Positions 1 to 11,179 of a DNA stretch of 64,000 nt are shown in pieces (the stretch's first letter is position 1; every line of letters starts with the position of its first letter). A program made the translations under genes and the position numbers. Under the pieces are notes generated by a model. It worked only from the letters and a program-made list of their open reading frames with translations. It was not told where the DNA came from and ran no database searches. This DNA comes from Thiobacillus sp. (GTDB lineage: Bacteria > Pseudomonadota > Gammaproteobacteria > Burkholderiales > Thiobacillaceae). The stretch lies in NCBI GenBank assembly GCA_016124745.1, contig WGNC01000004.1, positions 62,001-126,000 of the forward strand, written 5' to 3'.

Positions 1-541
1 TCTGCATCAGCGAAAACAGACCTTCCTGCATGCGGGCACCGCCACTCGCGGAGAAACAGACAAAGGCGGAGTTCGATTCGATCGCGGATTCCACGCCCAG
101 GACGAAGCGCTCGCCCACCACCGAGCCCATCGACCCGCCCATGAATTTGAATTCGAATGCGGCCACCACTACCGGCACTCGCTTGACGCTGCCGCCGAGC
201 ACCACCAGCGCGTCGGTCTCGGAGGTGCCAGACTGGGCTTCCTTGAGCCGGTCAGGGTATTTCTTGCTGTCCTTGAACTTGAGCGGATCGAGCGGCGTCA
301 CATGGGAGCCGATCTCGTGCTGCCCTTCCGGGTCGAGCAGCATCGCCAGACGCTGCCGTGCACCGATGCGATGATGGTGGCCGCACTTCGGACAGACTTC
401 GAGATTGCTTTCGAGGTCGGCACGGTAGAGCACCTCGTTGCATGCCGGGCACTTGGACCACAGTCCCTCGGGCATGGATTTTTTATCCGCCAGCGCACGT
501 CGCTTGATTTTGGGCGGCAGGATTTTCTGGAACCAACTCAT
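1..541 (-). CDS. accD: Acetyl-CoA carboxylase carboxyltransferase subunit beta (partial, runs off the window start)
   Basis: Reverse-strand translation from 541 gives [59 protein letters not shown]...; CxxC...CxxC zinc ribbon typical of AccD. Located next to trpA as in many betaproteobacteria. Confidence 0.95.
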   Translation of the reverse strand, partial: MSWFQKILPPKIKRRALADKKSMPEGLWSKCPACNEVLYRADLESNLEVCPKCGHHHRIGARQRLAMLLDPEGQHEIGSHVTPLDPLKFKDSKKYPDRLKEAQSGTSETDALVVLGGSVKRVPVVVAAFEFKFMGGSMGSVVGERFVLGVESAIESNSAFVCFSASGGARMQEGLFSLMQ

Positions 542-553
542 GGTTTTCTCCCT

Positions 554-1360
554 TTATTTCGACGCCGCATCGACGCCACGGCGCAAGTCCTGCACCAGTG
601 CCTTGACGCGGTTGACGCACCCGCCCTCGGGTGCGGTCTCGATCTCGCTCACGATGCGGCTGCCCACCACCACGGCATCAGCGATACGGGCCACGGCCTC
701 GGCAGTCGCTGCATCGCGGATGCCAAAGCCGACACCGACCGGCAGGCCGCAATGCCTGCGGACCATTTCCAGTTTGCGCGCGACTTCGACCGTATCGAGG
801 TTCGCCGAGCCCGTCACGCCTTTCAGCGACACGTAGTAGATGAACCCGCCGGCGACCGCGGCTACTTGTTCCACCCGCGACTCGGGCGTAGTCGGCGACA
901 GCAGAAAAATCGGATCCAGCCCGGCTGCCTTGAATACATCCGCCACGCCAAGCGATTCCTCGGGGGGAATGTCCACCGTCAGCACGCCATCCACACCGGC
1001 GGCGTGGGCTGCCAGGGCAAACTTCTCGTAACCCATGCGCTCGATCGGATTGGCGTAACCCATCAGCACAACCGGCGTCGTCCGGTTGGTCTTGCGGAAC
1101 TCCGCCGTCATGGCCAGAACGTCCTTGAGACCGACCTTGTTCGCCAGCGCCCTTTCGGAGGCGCGCTGGATCACGGGGCCATCGGCCATCGGATCGGAAA
1201 ACGGCACCCCCAGTTCGATGATGTCCGCCCCCGCTTCGACCAGCGCGTGCATCAGCGGAACTGTCATCCCCTTGCCGGGGTCACCGGCGGTGACGAAGGG
1301 AATCAGGGCTTTCTTGTTGTGCGCTTTCAGCGCAATGAAGGTCTGGCCGATGCGGCTCAT
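554..1360 (-). CDS. trpA: Tryptophan synthase alpha subunit
   Basis: 268 aa; [72 protein letters not shown] is a TrpA signature. Confidence 0.97.
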   Translation of the reverse strand: MSRIGQTFIALKAHNKKALIPFVTAGDPGKGMTVPLMHALVEAGADIIELGVPFSDPMADGPVIQRASERALANKVGLKDVLAMTAEFRKTNRTTPVVLMGYANPIERMGYEKFALAAHAAGVDGVLTVDIPPEESLGVADVFKAAGLDPIFLLSPTTPESRVEQVAAVAGGFIYYVSLKGVTGSANLDTVEVARKLEMVRRHCGLPVGVGFGIRDAATAEAVARIADAVVVGSRIVSEIETAPEGGCVNRVKALVQDLRRGVDAASK

Positions 1361-1363
1361 GAT

Positions 1364-2272
1364 TCAGTCTTCTTCAAAATAATCGGTGTCCAAGCGCTTC
1401 ACCGTATAAACATCTTTGGTTGAAACGCCCAGATCGTGGTCCATCATCAGTTCCGCCAGCATCGGTCCGTCGATCAGGACCACTCGGTGATTCACTTGCG
1501 ACGCATAGTCAGTCGCACCCTTGGAAAAACCTGAACTGGTAATGAACACGCCTTTGTTGGCCTTGTTTCCCGCCAGTGCGCCTACGAATTTCTGGATCTC
1601 AGGACGACCCACATCCGCTTCCCAGCGCTTGGCCTGAATGTAGATCACATCCAGTCCGAGCCGGTCCTCGTTGATGATGCCGTCGATGCCACCGTCACCG
1701 CTTTTTCCGACGACGCGCCCTGCATCTTCCTGCGTGCCGCCATACCCCATCTTCAGCAGCAATTCGACGACCAGCTCTTCAAAGCGTGACGGACTGACAC
1801 TCTTAATCCGATCCAGCAACTCAATAGCGAGTGCTTCGCGCAATTGTTTGTAGCCACCGGCGATAAGCTCGTCTGGTGTTTCCGGATTTACCTGAGCTAA
1901 CTCGATAAGTTTGTTTTCGTCCTTGGGTTCGCCCGCATTGAAATCCACTACCAGGGGAAACCGTTTCAGGTACCTGACATTCAAGGGCTGAGGATTCTCG
2001 TTCAAAACCTGCATGCCGCGAGCGGTAACTCTGTAAACACCGCGACGCAAGTTCTCGATCAACCCCCTTTGCTTAAGATAACTCGTTGCCCAGCCGACAC
2101 GATTATCGAATAGTCTTGCCCCACCGCTGGCAATCTTTATTGAAAGCTCTGCCTCAGTCAGTCCAAACTGCTTAGCCAGTAACGGCAGCAGTTCCTGCTT
2201 GGTATGTTCCTTACCATCAGCGCAGGCTTTCAATAGCGGCAAGAAAACACTTTGAAAATCGGGAATGGCCAT
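1364..2272 (-). CDS. Mrr-type restriction endonuclease (Mrr N-terminal winged helix plus Mrr catalytic domain)
   Basis: MAIPDFQSVFLPLLKACADGKEHTKQELLPLLAKQFGLTEAEL...FEELVVELLLKMGYGG...GKSGDGGIDGIINEDRLGLDVIYIQAKRWEADVGRPEIQKFVGAL; the D...QxK PD-(D/E)xK core is visible. The ATG at 2272 lies 2 bp after the trpB stop. Confidence 0.9.
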   Translation of the reverse strand: MAIPDFQSVFLPLLKACADGKEHTKQELLPLLAKQFGLTEAELSIKIASGGARLFDNRVGWATSYLKQRGLIENLRRGVYRVTARGMQVLNENPQPLNVRYLKRFPLVVDFNAGEPKDENKLIELAQVNPETPDELIAGGYKQLREALAIELLDRIKSVSPSRFEELVVELLLKMGYGGTQEDAGRVVGKSGDGGIDGIINEDRLGLDVIYIQAKRWEADVGRPEIQKFVGALAGNKANKGVFITSSGFSKGATDYASQVNHRVVLIDGPMLAELMMDHDLGVSTKDVYTVKRLDTDYFEED

Positions 2273-2274
2273 GT

Positions 2275-3474
2275 TTAAAGTGTGATCCCCGACACCTTCG
2301 CCACCGTGTTGATGTCCTTGTCGCCTCGCCCTGACAGATTGACCAGGATGATCTGCTCTTTGCCCAGGGTGGGCGCGAGTTTCTTGGCATAGGCGACCGC
2401 ATGGCTGGATTCGAGCGCGGGAATGATGCCTTCGAAACGACACAGGTCGTGGAAAGCGGCCATGGCCTCGTCGTCGTCGATGGCGACGTATTCGGCACGC
2501 CCGCTGTCCTTCAGGTAGCTGTGCTCGGGGCCGACGCCAGGATAGTCGAGACCCGCAGAAACCGAATGGGTTTCGATGATCTGGCCGTTCTCGTCCTGCA
2601 TCAGGTAGCTGCGGAAGCCGTGCAAGATGCCAGGTGTGCCGGCCGACAGGGGGGCTGCATGCTTGCCGCTGGCGATGCCTGACCCGCCTGCTTCGACACC
2701 GATCAGGCGCACGCCCTCGTGCGGAATGTAGGGATGGAAGATGCCGATGGCGTTGGAGCCGCCACCGACGCAGGCGATCACTGCATCGGGCTGGCGACCG
2801 GTCAATTCGGGCATCTGGGTGAGGCATTCGCGGCCGATCACGCACTGGAAGTCGCGCACCAGCATGGGATACGGGTGCGGACCTGCCGCGGTGCCGAGGA
2901 TGTAGAAGGTGGATTCGACGTTGGTCACCCAGTCGCGCATCGCCTCGTTGAGTGCATCCTTAAGCGTCTTCGAGCCCGACGCTACCGGCACGACGGTTGC
3001 CCCCAGCAGTTTCATGCGAAAGACGTTGGGCGCCTGGCGTTCGACGTCTTCGGCGCCCATGTAGACCACGCATTCCATGCCGTAGCGTGCGGCCACCGTG
3101 GCCGAGGCGACGCCGTGCTGGCCGGCCCCGGTTTCGGCGATGACGCGCTTCTTGCCCATGCGCCGTGCCAGCAGCGCCTGGCCGATGGTGTTGTTGATCT
3201 TGTGCGCGCCGGTGTGGTTGAGGTCTTCGCGCTTGAGGTAAATCTGCGCGCCGCCATATTGTTCCGAGAGCCGCTTGGCATGGTAGACCGGGCTGGGCCG
3301 GCCGACGTAATGCTTCAGTTCGTATTCAAATTCGGCCACGAAAGCGGGATCCTGGCGCGCCTTGTCATACTCGACACGCAGTTCTTCCAGCGCAGCCATC
3401 AGGGTTTCGGCGACGAAGATGCCGCCGTAGGGGCCGAAATGGCCGCGGGAATCGGGGAGATCAGTCAGCTTCAT
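2275..3474 (-). CDS. trpB: Tryptophan synthase beta subunit (TrpB1 type)
   Basis: [32 protein letters not shown]...[42 protein letters not shown]. Confidence 0.97.
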   Translation of the reverse strand: MKLTDLPDSRGHFGPYGGIFVAETLMAALEELRVEYDKARQDPAFVAEFEYELKHYVGRPSPVYHAKRLSEQYGGAQIYLKREDLNHTGAHKINNTIGQALLARRMGKKRVIAETGAGQHGVASATVAARYGMECVVYMGAEDVERQAPNVFRMKLLGATVVPVASGSKTLKDALNEAMRDWVTNVESTFYILGTAAGPHPYPMLVRDFQCVIGRECLTQMPELTGRQPDAVIACVGGGSNAIGIFHPYIPHEGVRLIGVEAGGSGIASGKHAAPLSAGTPGILHGFRSYLMQDENGQIIETHSVSAGLDYPGVGPEHSYLKDSGRAEYVAIDDDEAMAAFHDLCRFEGIIPALESSHAVAYAKKLAPTLGKEQIILVNLSGRGDKDINTVAKVSGITL

Positions 3475-4091
3475 GATGCTTCTTTCGCGTTCGCAATGAA
3501 TTGCGCAATCTTGTGCGCGTCCTTGATGCCTTTTGCCATTTCGACGCCGGAAGACACGTCTACCGCCCATGGCCTGACCTGCTCAACCGCCTCGGCGACG
3601 TTATCCGGGGTCAGCCCGCCCGACAAAATGACGGCCTTGGGCATCGTCGCCGGGATCAGGCGCCAGTCGAAGCGTTCCCCGGTACCACCGGGCACACCAG
3701 GCACAAACGCGTCGAGCAGCAAACCGCGCGCGTCTTCAAAATCAGCTGCGCATTTTAACAAATCCATGTCCGGACTGACGCGCACTGCCTTGATATAGGG
3801 TCGGCCGTGGCAAGCGCAATCGGCCGCGGTCTCGTCGCCATGGAATTGCAGCAGGTCAAGCGGTACGGCCTTAAGCACGGATTCAATGAAAGCCGGGGCG
3901 GCATTCACGAACAGACCGACCGATTGCACGAAGGGCGGCAGTTTGCGCACCAGCGCGGCTGCGTCCCTGGCTGAAACGTTGCGCGGGCTTTTTTCATAGA
4001 ACACAAAACCCAAGGCATCCGCACCAGCGTCGCAGGCGGCGTGCAGATCCTGTTCCCGGGTGATACCGCAGATTTTTACGCGTACAGCCAT
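3471..4091 (-). CDS. trpF: Phosphoribosylanthranilate isomerase
   Basis: [48 protein letters not shown]; stop overlaps the trpB start. Confidence 0.96.
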   Translation of the reverse strand: MAVRVKICGITREQDLHAACDAGADALGFVFYEKSPRNVSARDAAALVRKLPPFVQSVGLFVNAAPAFIESVLKAVPLDLLQFHGDETAADCACHGRPYIKAVRVSPDMDLLKCAADFEDARGLLLDAFVPGVPGGTGERFDWRLIPATMPKAVILSGGLTPDNVAEAVEQVRPWAVDVSSGVEMAKGIKDAHKIAQFIANAKEAS

Positions 4092-4855
4092 CTTTCAGAG
4101 GATTCCGGCAAGGCGAAGTGCTCAGGATACCGGATGTGGCTGAGATACAGGCCGGCGGCGTCGAATGTGGGCGCAGCACGGGTGCGGTCGCGGCCGACGA
4201 GGATCTCGTTCATCCATTCGGGCGGCTGCGCGCCGCTGCCGATGTGGACGAGGCAACCCATGATATTGCGCACCATGTGATGCAGAAAACCATCGGCGCA
4301 AAAATCGCATAAAAGATAATCCCCGCGGCGCTCGATCCGGGCCAGGCGTAAATCCTTGACAGGCGACCTGGCCTGGCACTCTGCGGCGCGGAACGCTGAG
4401 AAGTCATGCTGACCGATGAGGTGTGCCGCTGCCTGGTTCATCGCATCGGCATCGAGCGGACGGTGGTGCCAGCCGATCAGGCCCTGGTTGAGGCCGGGCC
4501 GAACCAGGTGATTCAGCAACACATAGCGATAGCCGCGCTGGGTGGCGGCAAAGCGTGCGTGAAACTCTTCGCTCACCTCGCGTGCCCAAAGTACCGCCAT
4601 GCCCGGCGGCAGGTGGCTGTTGACGCCGCGCACCCAGGCTGTGAGCGGACGGCTCACGAGGGTATCGAAATGCGCCACCTGGAAGGCCGCATGCACCCCG
4701 GTGTCGGTGCGCCCGGCTGCGGTCACGACGATCCGTTCACCGGCAATCGCTGACACCGCCGCTTCGAGCGCGTCCTGCACGCCACACCCCTGTGGCTGCG
4801 ATTGCCAGCCGCAAAAGCCGATGCCTCGGTATTCCAAACCCACCACGATTCTCAT
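4076..4855 (-). CDS. truA: tRNA pseudouridine(38-40) synthase TruA
   Basis: [56 protein letters not shown]; the catalytic GRTDTGVHA motif is present. Confidence 0.96.
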   Translation of the reverse strand: MRIVVGLEYRGIGFCGWQSQPQGCGVQDALEAAVSAIAGERIVVTAAGRTDTGVHAAFQVAHFDTLVSRPLTAWVRGVNSHLPPGMAVLWAREVSEEFHARFAATQRGYRYVLLNHLVRPGLNQGLIGWHHRPLDADAMNQAAAHLIGQHDFSAFRAAECQARSPVKDLRLARIERRGDYLLCDFCADGFLHHMVRNIMGCLVHIGSGAQPPEWMNEILVGRDRTRAAPTFDAAGLYLSHIRYPEHFALPESSERWLYA

Positions 4856-4883
4856 TTCACCTCGGCCTCATTTCAACCCGGCC

Positions 4884-5498
4884 TCACGCCAGAACAACCC
4901 ACACCAGGAGCATTGCCGCGAGTATGACGACGCTGTCGCGCGTTTGCCAGCGTTCGCCTTGCAGCGTGTAGCGAGTGGGTCCCGCGTCGTCAGGCAACGG
5001 CACGTGCAGACCATCCAGCCAACGTACCGGTTGAGTCGCATGCTCGACGTAATCCAGCGTCAGCCCCAGACGCACTGCGAAGGCGCGTCGATCAAAGCCG
5101 ATCGAGGTCAGCGGCCATGCCAGCGCGTAAAGGCCGTAAATCAGCCGTGGGCGCTGCGTGTGCGCTAGCAGCACCGCCAACCCGGCCAGCATCAGCAGCA
5201 GCCGCCCGACACGCAGTGTGCCCTGCCACAAGCCTTCGGCTGAGGGACTGGCCCACTCCGGTGCCGGCCAAAGCGGCGTTCCCGGCATGGCATACGCATA
5301 GGTCAGCAGCAGCACGGCCATCAGCCAGCGCGTCCGGCGCAACAATTTCAGCAATTGACTACGGGCAGGCGCAAACAGAAAGGCCGTCGCGGGTGCGACG
5401 GCCAGAAGGGGAAGCAATGGCAAGGCAGCGCGTTCGACCGCCAGTGCCCACCCGCACCACAACAGGATGCGGGCAGCCGGATGCGGCGACTCAGCCAA
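4884..5498 (-). CDS. Integral membrane protein, possibly CbiQ/EcfT-like
   Basis: 204 aa with several hydrophobic segments; RPRLIYGLYALAWPLTSIGFDRRAFAVRLGLTLDYVEHA resembles an EcfT-like C-terminal region, but assignment is weak. Confidence 0.6.
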   Translation of the reverse strand: MAESPHPAARILLWCGWALAVERAALPLLPLLAVAPATAFLFAPARSQLLKLLRRTRWLMAVLLLTYAYAMPGTPLWPAPEWASPSAEGLWQGTLRVGRLLLMLAGLAVLLAHTQRPRLIYGLYALAWPLTSIGFDRRAFAVRLGLTLDYVEHATQPVRWLDGLHVPLPDDAGPTRYTLQGERWQTRDSVVILAAMLLVWVVLA

Positions 5499-7869
5499 GC
5501 GAACTCAACATACCCTTCGCGTCGGCCTTCTGCCTTTCGCCGCCTTCAGCCAGCACTTCGTTGAGAATTTCACGTGCGCCCTCCTTGTCGCCCATTTCTA
5601 CATAGGCGCGTGCAAGGTCGAGCTTGGTCGCAACTTCATCCAGTTCAAGATCGCTGCCATTGGCATCACCCAGGTCGAGGTCGAGGCCACTGAAATCGAA
5701 TTTGCTGTCCGGGCCGTTGTCTTCTTCCAGGCCGAGATCGAGTTTCAGCGTATCGTCGGAGGCTTCAGGCAATTCCAGGTCGGGCATGTCAAAGTTGAGG
5801 CCCTGGGTATCCATTTCGACATAGCCCGAATCGGCTTTAGTGCCCGCGCCGGACTGGGTATCGAAATTGAGCACGTGACCTGCCGACTCGAACTCCAGCG
5901 GCGTACCCATTGTCACGGGTTCCGGCTCGACTGCAGGCACGGGCTCGGCATCGGCTGGCGATGCGGGCTGATCATCGGCAAACGCCATCGCACCGCCGGC
6001 AACCGCATGCGTGGCCGCAACCGTGGAAGCGGCTGCCGCACCCGACTGCACGCCGCCGTAGAGCGGGTTGCTCGGATCGATGCTGCGCCCCATTTCGCAG
6101 GCTTTGTCCCACAGCGGGCTCTGCTTACTGCCGAGCGCGGCGTACAGTTCGCCGGCGACCGACTCGAACGCCGTGGTATTGCGCCGTGCTGCGTAGATTT
6201 CCAGCAATTTGACGCGAATTTCGTGACGGTCCGGATTCTTGCCAATGGCCTCCTTGAGAATTTCTTCCGCCTGTGCATCACGGCCGTAGGCCATGTACAC
6301 CTCGGCTTCGGCAATGGGATCGACATCGTGCGTGTCGATGCTGCCCAAACCTGCCTGGCTGAAATCGGTGAGGAAAGAGGTATCGCCGGTGTTGACGCTG
6401 CCGCCCGAAGCGGCACCGACGATGGTATTGGGACGGACATCGCCGCCGCTCATGATGCTGTCATCGAGCGAAGCGCCCGTGCCTTTGCGACGGCGGCCGC
6501 CTCCTGCCATCATCCACCACAGCACGCCTCCCAGGCCGAGTGCAGCAAGTCCGCCCCCCCAATACATCGGATTGTCCAGCAGAGGTGCATACCAGCTCTG
6601 AGCTGGTTCGGTGCTTGCTGGAGGCGGCTTGACAACCGGAACGGCTGTGGCAGGCGCGGGTTTGGGTGCTGCGGGTGCAGGCGCCTCAGTAAGTGCCTTT
6701 TCCTTCATTTCGACCAGCTGCTGCATGTCCTGGACCTGCTTTTCCAGCATGGCCACGCGCTGATCCGATTCCTTCAGTGCCTTTTCCCGTGCGGTTGCAT
6801 CTTCTTCCTGGGCGCGCAATTTCTCCTGCAGGGCGCGTGCCTCGTCTGCCTTGGCGGCCGTTGCAGCAGGCGACGGGGTGGTCTTGGACAGTTTCAGCAC
6901 ATCCTTCTGCGCTTCGGGCGCCGGCTTGGCGCGATCTTCCACCTTGGGGGTGATCTTGCCGCTACTGGCCTTTTCCGGGGCAGTCTCGGCCTCAGGCGCA
7001 GCGCTGACGGCTGCGGCCAGATTCTGTCGATAGGCGCGCCAGTCTTCCGACTGCAACTTGATTTCACGCATGGCCTCTTTTTGCGTAATGGCCGCCATTT
7101 GCTCTGCCGACGGCAGACTGAGGGTCTTGCCTGCCTTCAGGCGATTCATGTTGCCATTGAAGGCCTGGGCATTATCCCGATACAGGCCCAGCAGTGTCTG
7201 TTCCAGACTGACGCCATCAGGTTGCACGCGTTTGGCGATGGCACTCAACGTGTCACCGCGATTGACCGTAATGCTTTCCGGCGCTGCGGCCTTTTGCGGA
7301 GCAGGTGCGGGAACGGCCTTGCTTGCGGGGGCGGCGGCTTTGGGAGCGGGTGCCGGCATCGTCGGCGCTTGTGGTGCCGCGGCGGGCTTGGAAGCGGGCG
7401 CCGGCTTGGAAACGGGTGCCTGGGGTGGCATCACGACTGCCACCGGGGTGACGGCTTGCGTTGTGGCCATGCCGGGCGGGTCGAGCAGCATCGTATATTC
7501 ACGAACCAGACGCCCGGAGGCCCAGCTCAGTTCGACCAGCATGTCGATGAAGGGATCGTTGATCGGCCGGCTGGAGGTCACCTTCAGCACAGCTTTGCCA
7601 TCCGGTTTTTTCTCGACCGCAAAGCGCAGGGAAGTCAGAACCGGAGCGTAATCGATGCGCGCATCACGAAAGGCCTGATCGGCGGCCAGGCTGGCCGTCA
7701 GGCTGTCGAGCTCGGCCTTGTCTGCCGCAAACAGCTCGATCTCGGCTGCCAGGGGCTGGCCCAGTGCCGAGGTGACCGACAGCTTGCCCAATCCTGCGGC
7801 GTTCGCCATCAGCGGCACGGCAATCAGACCTGCAGCCACCAGTTGGATGGTGAAGCGCTTCAATTTCAT
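5491..7869 (-). CDS. fimV: FimV/HubP-family peptidoglycan-binding (LysM) polar/pilus protein
   Basis: N-terminal MKLKRFTIQLVAAGLIAVPLMANAAGLGKLSVTSALGQPLAAEIEL; LysM ITVNRGDTLSAIAKRV; C-terminal FimV motif ATKLDLARAYVEMGDKEGAREILNEVLAEG. Confidence 0.9.
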   Translation of the reverse strand: MKLKRFTIQLVAAGLIAVPLMANAAGLGKLSVTSALGQPLAAEIELFAADKAELDSLTASLAADQAFRDARIDYAPVLTSLRFAVEKKPDGKAVLKVTSSRPINDPFIDMLVELSWASGRLVREYTMLLDPPGMATTQAVTPVAVVMPPQAPVSKPAPASKPAAAPQAPTMPAPAPKAAAPASKAVPAPAPQKAAAPESITVNRGDTLSAIAKRVQPDGVSLEQTLLGLYRDNAQAFNGNMNRLKAGKTLSLPSAEQMAAITQKEAMREIKLQSEDWRAYRQNLAAAVSAAPEAETAPEKASSGKITPKVEDRAKPAPEAQKDVLKLSKTTPSPAATAAKADEARALQEKLRAQEEDATAREKALKESDQRVAMLEKQVQDMQQLVEMKEKALTEAPAPAAPKPAPATAVPVVKPPPASTEPAQSWYAPLLDNPMYWGGGLAALGLGGVLWWMMAGGGRRRKGTGASLDDSIMSGGDVRPNTIVGAASGGSVNTGDTSFLTDFSQAGLGSIDTHDVDPIAEAEVYMAYGRDAQAEEILKEAIGKNPDRHEIRVKLLEIYAARRNTTAFESVAGELYAALGSKQSPLWDKACEMGRSIDPSNPLYGGVQSGAAAASTVAATHAVAGGAMAFADDQPASPADAEPVPAVEPEPVTMGTPLEFESAGHVLNFDTQSGAGTKADSGYVEMDTQGLNFDMPDLELPEASDDTLKLDLGLEEDNGPDSKFDFSGLDLDLGDANGSDLELDEVATKLDLARAYVEMGDKEGAREILNEVLAEGGERQKADAKGMLSSLG

Positions 7870-7999
7870 CCCGTTTCTCCCTGTATGCCCCGACCAATGG
7901 GGTTGTTGAATCCTTGACGTGACTATTGACGGCTCGCCGGGCGCAATCTTTAGAGCAACAATCGCACCAGCCGTGGATTTGTGTCAAAAATCCCAGTGT

Positions 8000-9115
8000 T
8001 TATGCGGCTTCCAGCAATATCCGCAGCATGCGGCGCAGTGGTTCGGCCGCCCCCCAAAGGAGCTGGTCGCCCACCGTGAATGCGGTCAGGTATTGCGGAC
8101 CCATGTTCAGCTTGCGCATGCGACCAATCGGCACCGTGAGGGTGCCGGTCACCGCTGCGGGCGTCAATTCACGCATCGTGAGTTCGCGGTCGTTCGGCAC
8201 CACCTTCACCCACTGGTTGTGGGCGGCGATCAGGCTGTGGATGTCGGCCAGCGGCACGTCCTTCGTGAGCTTGATGGTGAGTGCCTGCGAGTGGCAGCGC
8301 ATCGCGCCGACACGCACGCAGAGACCGTCGATGGGAATCGGATTGTCGCTGCGACGCATGATCTTGTTGGCCTCGACCTGTGCCTTCCACTCCTCCTTGG
8401 ACTGGCCGGATTCGAGCGCGACGTCGATCCACGGAATCAGGTTGCCGGCCAGCGGCACCGGCCAGGCATCGACCGGATAACGGTCGGAACGAATGAAATC
8501 GGCCACCTTGCGGTCGATTTCGAGAATTGCCGAGGCTGGATCGGCGATCAGGTCCATGACCTCGGTATGCACCGCGCCCATCTGCTGGATCAGTTCGCGC
8601 ATGTTGCGCGCGCCGGCGCCGGAGGCCGCCTGGTAGGTCATCGGCGACACCCACTCGACCAGGCCGGCGTCGAACAATCCGCCCATCGCCATCAACATCA
8701 GCGACACCGTACAGTTGCCGCCGACATAGGTCCTGACGCCGTTGGCGATGCCGTCCTGGATGACCTGCTTGTTGACCGGATCGAGGATGATGATGGCATC
8801 TTCCTTCATGCGCAGCGCCGAGGCGGCATCGATCCAGTAGCCGTTCCAGCCCGCCGCGCGCAGCTTCGGGTACACCATCTTGGTGTAGTCGCCACCCTGG
8901 CAGGTGATGATGGCGTCGCAGGCCTTCAGGTCGTCGATGCTGTTGGCATCCTTCAGCGGCGGCACCTCGCGGCCGATATCGGGTCCCTTGCCGCCGACGT
9001 TCGAGGTGGTGAAGAACACCGGCTCGATAAGGTCGAAATCGCGCTCTTCCTTCATGCGCCCCATGAGCACGGAACCCACCATGCCGCGCCAGCCGATCAG
9101 CCCTACTTTCATCAT
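8000..9115 (-). CDS. asd: Aspartate-semialdehyde dehydrogenase
   Basis: [46 protein letters not shown]...[17 protein letters not shown]. Confidence 0.96.
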   Translation of the reverse strand: MMKVGLIGWRGMVGSVLMGRMKEERDFDLIEPVFFTTSNVGGKGPDIGREVPPLKDANSIDDLKACDAIITCQGGDYTKMVYPKLRAAGWNGYWIDAASALRMKEDAIIILDPVNKQVIQDGIANGVRTYVGGNCTVSLMLMAMGGLFDAGLVEWVSPMTYQAASGAGARNMRELIQQMGAVHTEVMDLIADPASAILEIDRKVADFIRSDRYPVDAWPVPLAGNLIPWIDVALESGQSKEEWKAQVEANKIMRRSDNPIPIDGLCVRVGAMRCHSQALTIKLTKDVPLADIHSLIAAHNQWVKVVPNDRELTMRELTPAAVTGTLTVPIGRMRKLNMGPQYLTAFTVGDQLLWGAAEPLRRMLRILLEAA

Positions 9116-9132
9116 TTCGTCTCTCCGTGTGT

Positions 9133-9256
9133 GAGGGGCTAGGGGCTAGGATTTAGGGGCTAGGGAATAAGTGGCATTCGGCCGCTTTACCCAAAAATTG
9201 CGCGGGCACCGCCCGCTCCTCCCCTAGCTCCTAATCCCTAGTTCCTAAATCCTAGA
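9133..9256. repeat. CTAGG-rich short repeats in inverted orientation between asd and leuB
   Basis: gaggggctaggggctaggatttaggggctaggg on the left; ctcccctagctcctaatccctagttcctaaatcctagag on the right (reverse complement ctctaggatttaggaactagggattaggagctaggggag). Confidence 0.7.
9195..9216 (-). terminator. Putative rho-independent terminator downstream of leuB
   Basis: Minus strand GCGGGC-GGT-GCCCGC followed by gcaaTTTTTG. Confidence 0.5.
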
Positions 9257-10313
9257 GCGCCGCCACCACCGCGTCGCCCATCTTGCTGCACGACACCTTC
9301 CGCGTGCCCTCGGTCCAGATATCGCTGGTACGCAGGCCCTGCGCGATCACCTTTTTCACCGCATTCTCGATACGGTCTGCCGTCGCGAGGTCGGCGAAAG
9401 TGTAGCGGTACATCATCGCCACCGACAGAATCGTCGCCAGCGGATTGGCCAGGTTCTTGCCCGCGATATCCGGCGCCGAGCCGTGGATCGGCTCGTACAT
9501 GCCCTTGTTGTGTTCGTCCAGCGAGGCCGATGGCAGCATGCCGATCGAACCCGACAGCATCGACGCCGCGTCCGACAGGATGTCGCCGAAGATGTTGCCG
9601 GTGACGATGGTGTCGAACTGCTTCGGCGCGCGAATCAGCTGCATCGCGGCGTTGTCGACATACATGTGGGAGAGCTCGACCGCGGGGTAGTCCTTCGACA
9701 CCTCGATCATCACTTCCTTCCACAGTTCGGAACACTCCAGCACGTTGGCCTTTTCCACCGAGCAGAGCTTCTTGCCGCGCTTCATTGCGATGCCGAACGC
9801 AACATGCGCGACGCGGCGCACTTCGGATTCGGAATACAGCATGGTATTGAAGCCAACGCGTTCGCCGTTCCTGACCTCGATTCCGCGCGGCTGGCCGAAA
9901 TAGACATCGCCGGTGAGTTCACGCACGATCATGATATCGAGCCCGGATACGACCTCCGGCTTCAGCGAGGAAGCCTCCGCGAGTTCCGGATACAGCAGCG
10001 CCGGGCGCAGGTTGGCGAACAGGTTCAGTTCCTTGCGGATGCGCAACAGGCCACGCTCCGGCCGCAGCGGGCGGTCGAGCACGTCGTACTGCGGGCCGCC
10101 GACGGCCCCGAGCAACACGGCATCGGCTGCGCGCGCGAGCGCGAGCGTGGCCTCCGGCAGCGGATCGCCTGCAGCATCGTAGCCAGCCCCTCCGATGGGC
10201 GCGCTTTCCATCTCGATGCTGGCGCCTTCGGCGCGCAGCGCCTCCAGCACCTTGAGCGCCTGCGCGACAATTTCCGGTCCGATGCCGTCACCCGGCAAGA
10301 CTGCAATTTTCAT
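9252..10313 (-). CDS. leuB: 3-isopropylmalate dehydrogenase
   Basis: [57 protein letters not shown]... Confidence 0.97.
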   Translation of the reverse strand: MKIAVLPGDGIGPEIVAQALKVLEALRAEGASIEMESAPIGGAGYDAAGDPLPEATLALARAADAVLLGAVGGPQYDVLDRPLRPERGLLRIRKELNLFANLRPALLYPELAEASSLKPEVVSGLDIMIVRELTGDVYFGQPRGIEVRNGERVGFNTMLYSESEVRRVAHVAFGIAMKRGKKLCSVEKANVLECSELWKEVMIEVSKDYPAVELSHMYVDNAAMQLIRAPKQFDTIVTGNIFGDILSDAASMLSGSIGMLPSASLDEHNKGMYEPIHGSAPDIAGKNLANPLATILSVAMMYRYTFADLATADRIENAVKKVIAQGLRTSDIWTEGTRKVSCSKMGDAVVAAL

Positions 10314-10405
10314 GTTCTTGAAACCCTACTTTCCACTATCGACACGAAGTTCACGAATGGGGCTTTCAATACGAACTCCGGCGTGCGCTTCGTGAATCCA
10401 AAAAA

Positions 10406-11044
10406 TCATGCAAACAACCACGGCGCCTCGATCTTGCGCCGCTCTTCATAGGCCTTGATCTTGTCGCCCTGCAGCAGGGTAAGGCCGATATCGTCCAGCC
10501 CGTTCAGCAAGCGGTGCTTGCGCCCCGCATCGACTTCAAAGTGAATTACCTCGCCGGTGGGCGTCGTCACCGTCTGCCTGGCCAGGTCCACCGTCAGGGC
10601 GTAACCCTCGATTGCGCCACATTCGCGGAACAGGCGATCGACCAGCGTCGCATCGAGCACGATCGGCAGGATGCCGTTCTTGAAGCAATTGTTGTAGAAG
10701 ATGTCGGCAAAGCTGGGCGCGATGATGGCACGGAACCCGTAGTCCTCCAGCGCCCACGGCGCGTGTTCCCGGCTGGAACCGCAGCCGAAGTTCTCGCGCG
10801 CGAGCAGCACCGATGCCCCCTGGTAGCGCGGCTGGTTCAGCACAAAATCCGGGTTCAGCGGACGGTCGTGATTCGGCTTGCCCGGCTCGCCATGGTCGAG
10901 ATAACGCCATTCGTCGAACAGGTTGGGACCGAAGCCGGCGCGCTTGATCGACTTCAGAAACTGTTTTGGGATAATGGCGTCGGTGTCGACGTTGGCACGG
11001 TCGAGCGGCACCACCAGCCCGTCGAGGGTGGTGAACGCCAGCAT
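10406..11044 (-). CDS. leuD: 3-isopropylmalate dehydratase small subunit
   Basis: [49 protein letters not shown]...[15 protein letters not shown]. Confidence 0.97.
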   Translation of the reverse strand: MLAFTTLDGLVVPLDRANVDTDAIIPKQFLKSIKRAGFGPNLFDEWRYLDHGEPGKPNHDRPLNPDFVLNQPRYQGASVLLARENFGCGSSREHAPWALEDYGFRAIIAPSFADIFYNNCFKNGILPIVLDATLVDRLFRECGAIEGYALTVDLARQTVTTPTGEVIHFEVDAGRKHRLLNGLDDIGLTLLQGDKIKAYEERRKIEAPWLFA

Positions 11045-11046
11045 GG

Positions 11047-11169
11047 CTAGTGACCGGCTTTCTGGATGGTTTCACCAGCCTTTTCGATATCCTTGCCCAT
11101 GCCCTGCACGGTGTTGCACCCAGCGAGCGCAAAGGCCGAGGCGAGCAAAAGGGCTATCAGTGGTTTCAT
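11047..11169 (-). CDS. Entericidin A/B family small lipoprotein
   Basis: 40 aa: [40 protein letters not shown]; lipobox LAGC and GxGKDIxKAGExI motif. Confidence 0.88.
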   Translation of the reverse strand: MKPLIALLLASAFALAGCNTVQGMGKDIEKAGETIQKAGH

Positions 11170-11179
11170 GGAATTCTCC

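Noticed and set aside
302-1423. 373-aa + strand ORF antisense to accD/trpA
   Set aside because: Overlaps unambiguous accD and trpA on the opposite strand; no domain-like content.
5467-7917. 816-aa ORF on + strand antisense to fimV
   Set aside because: High-GC antisense open frame; the minus-strand frame has LysM and FimV signatures, whereas the + frame has low-complexity composition with no recognisable domain.
10347-10398. ttcacgaa...ttcgtgaa inverted repeat between leuB and leuD
   Set aside because: Short 8-bp arms with a long spacer; weak as a regulatory or structural call.
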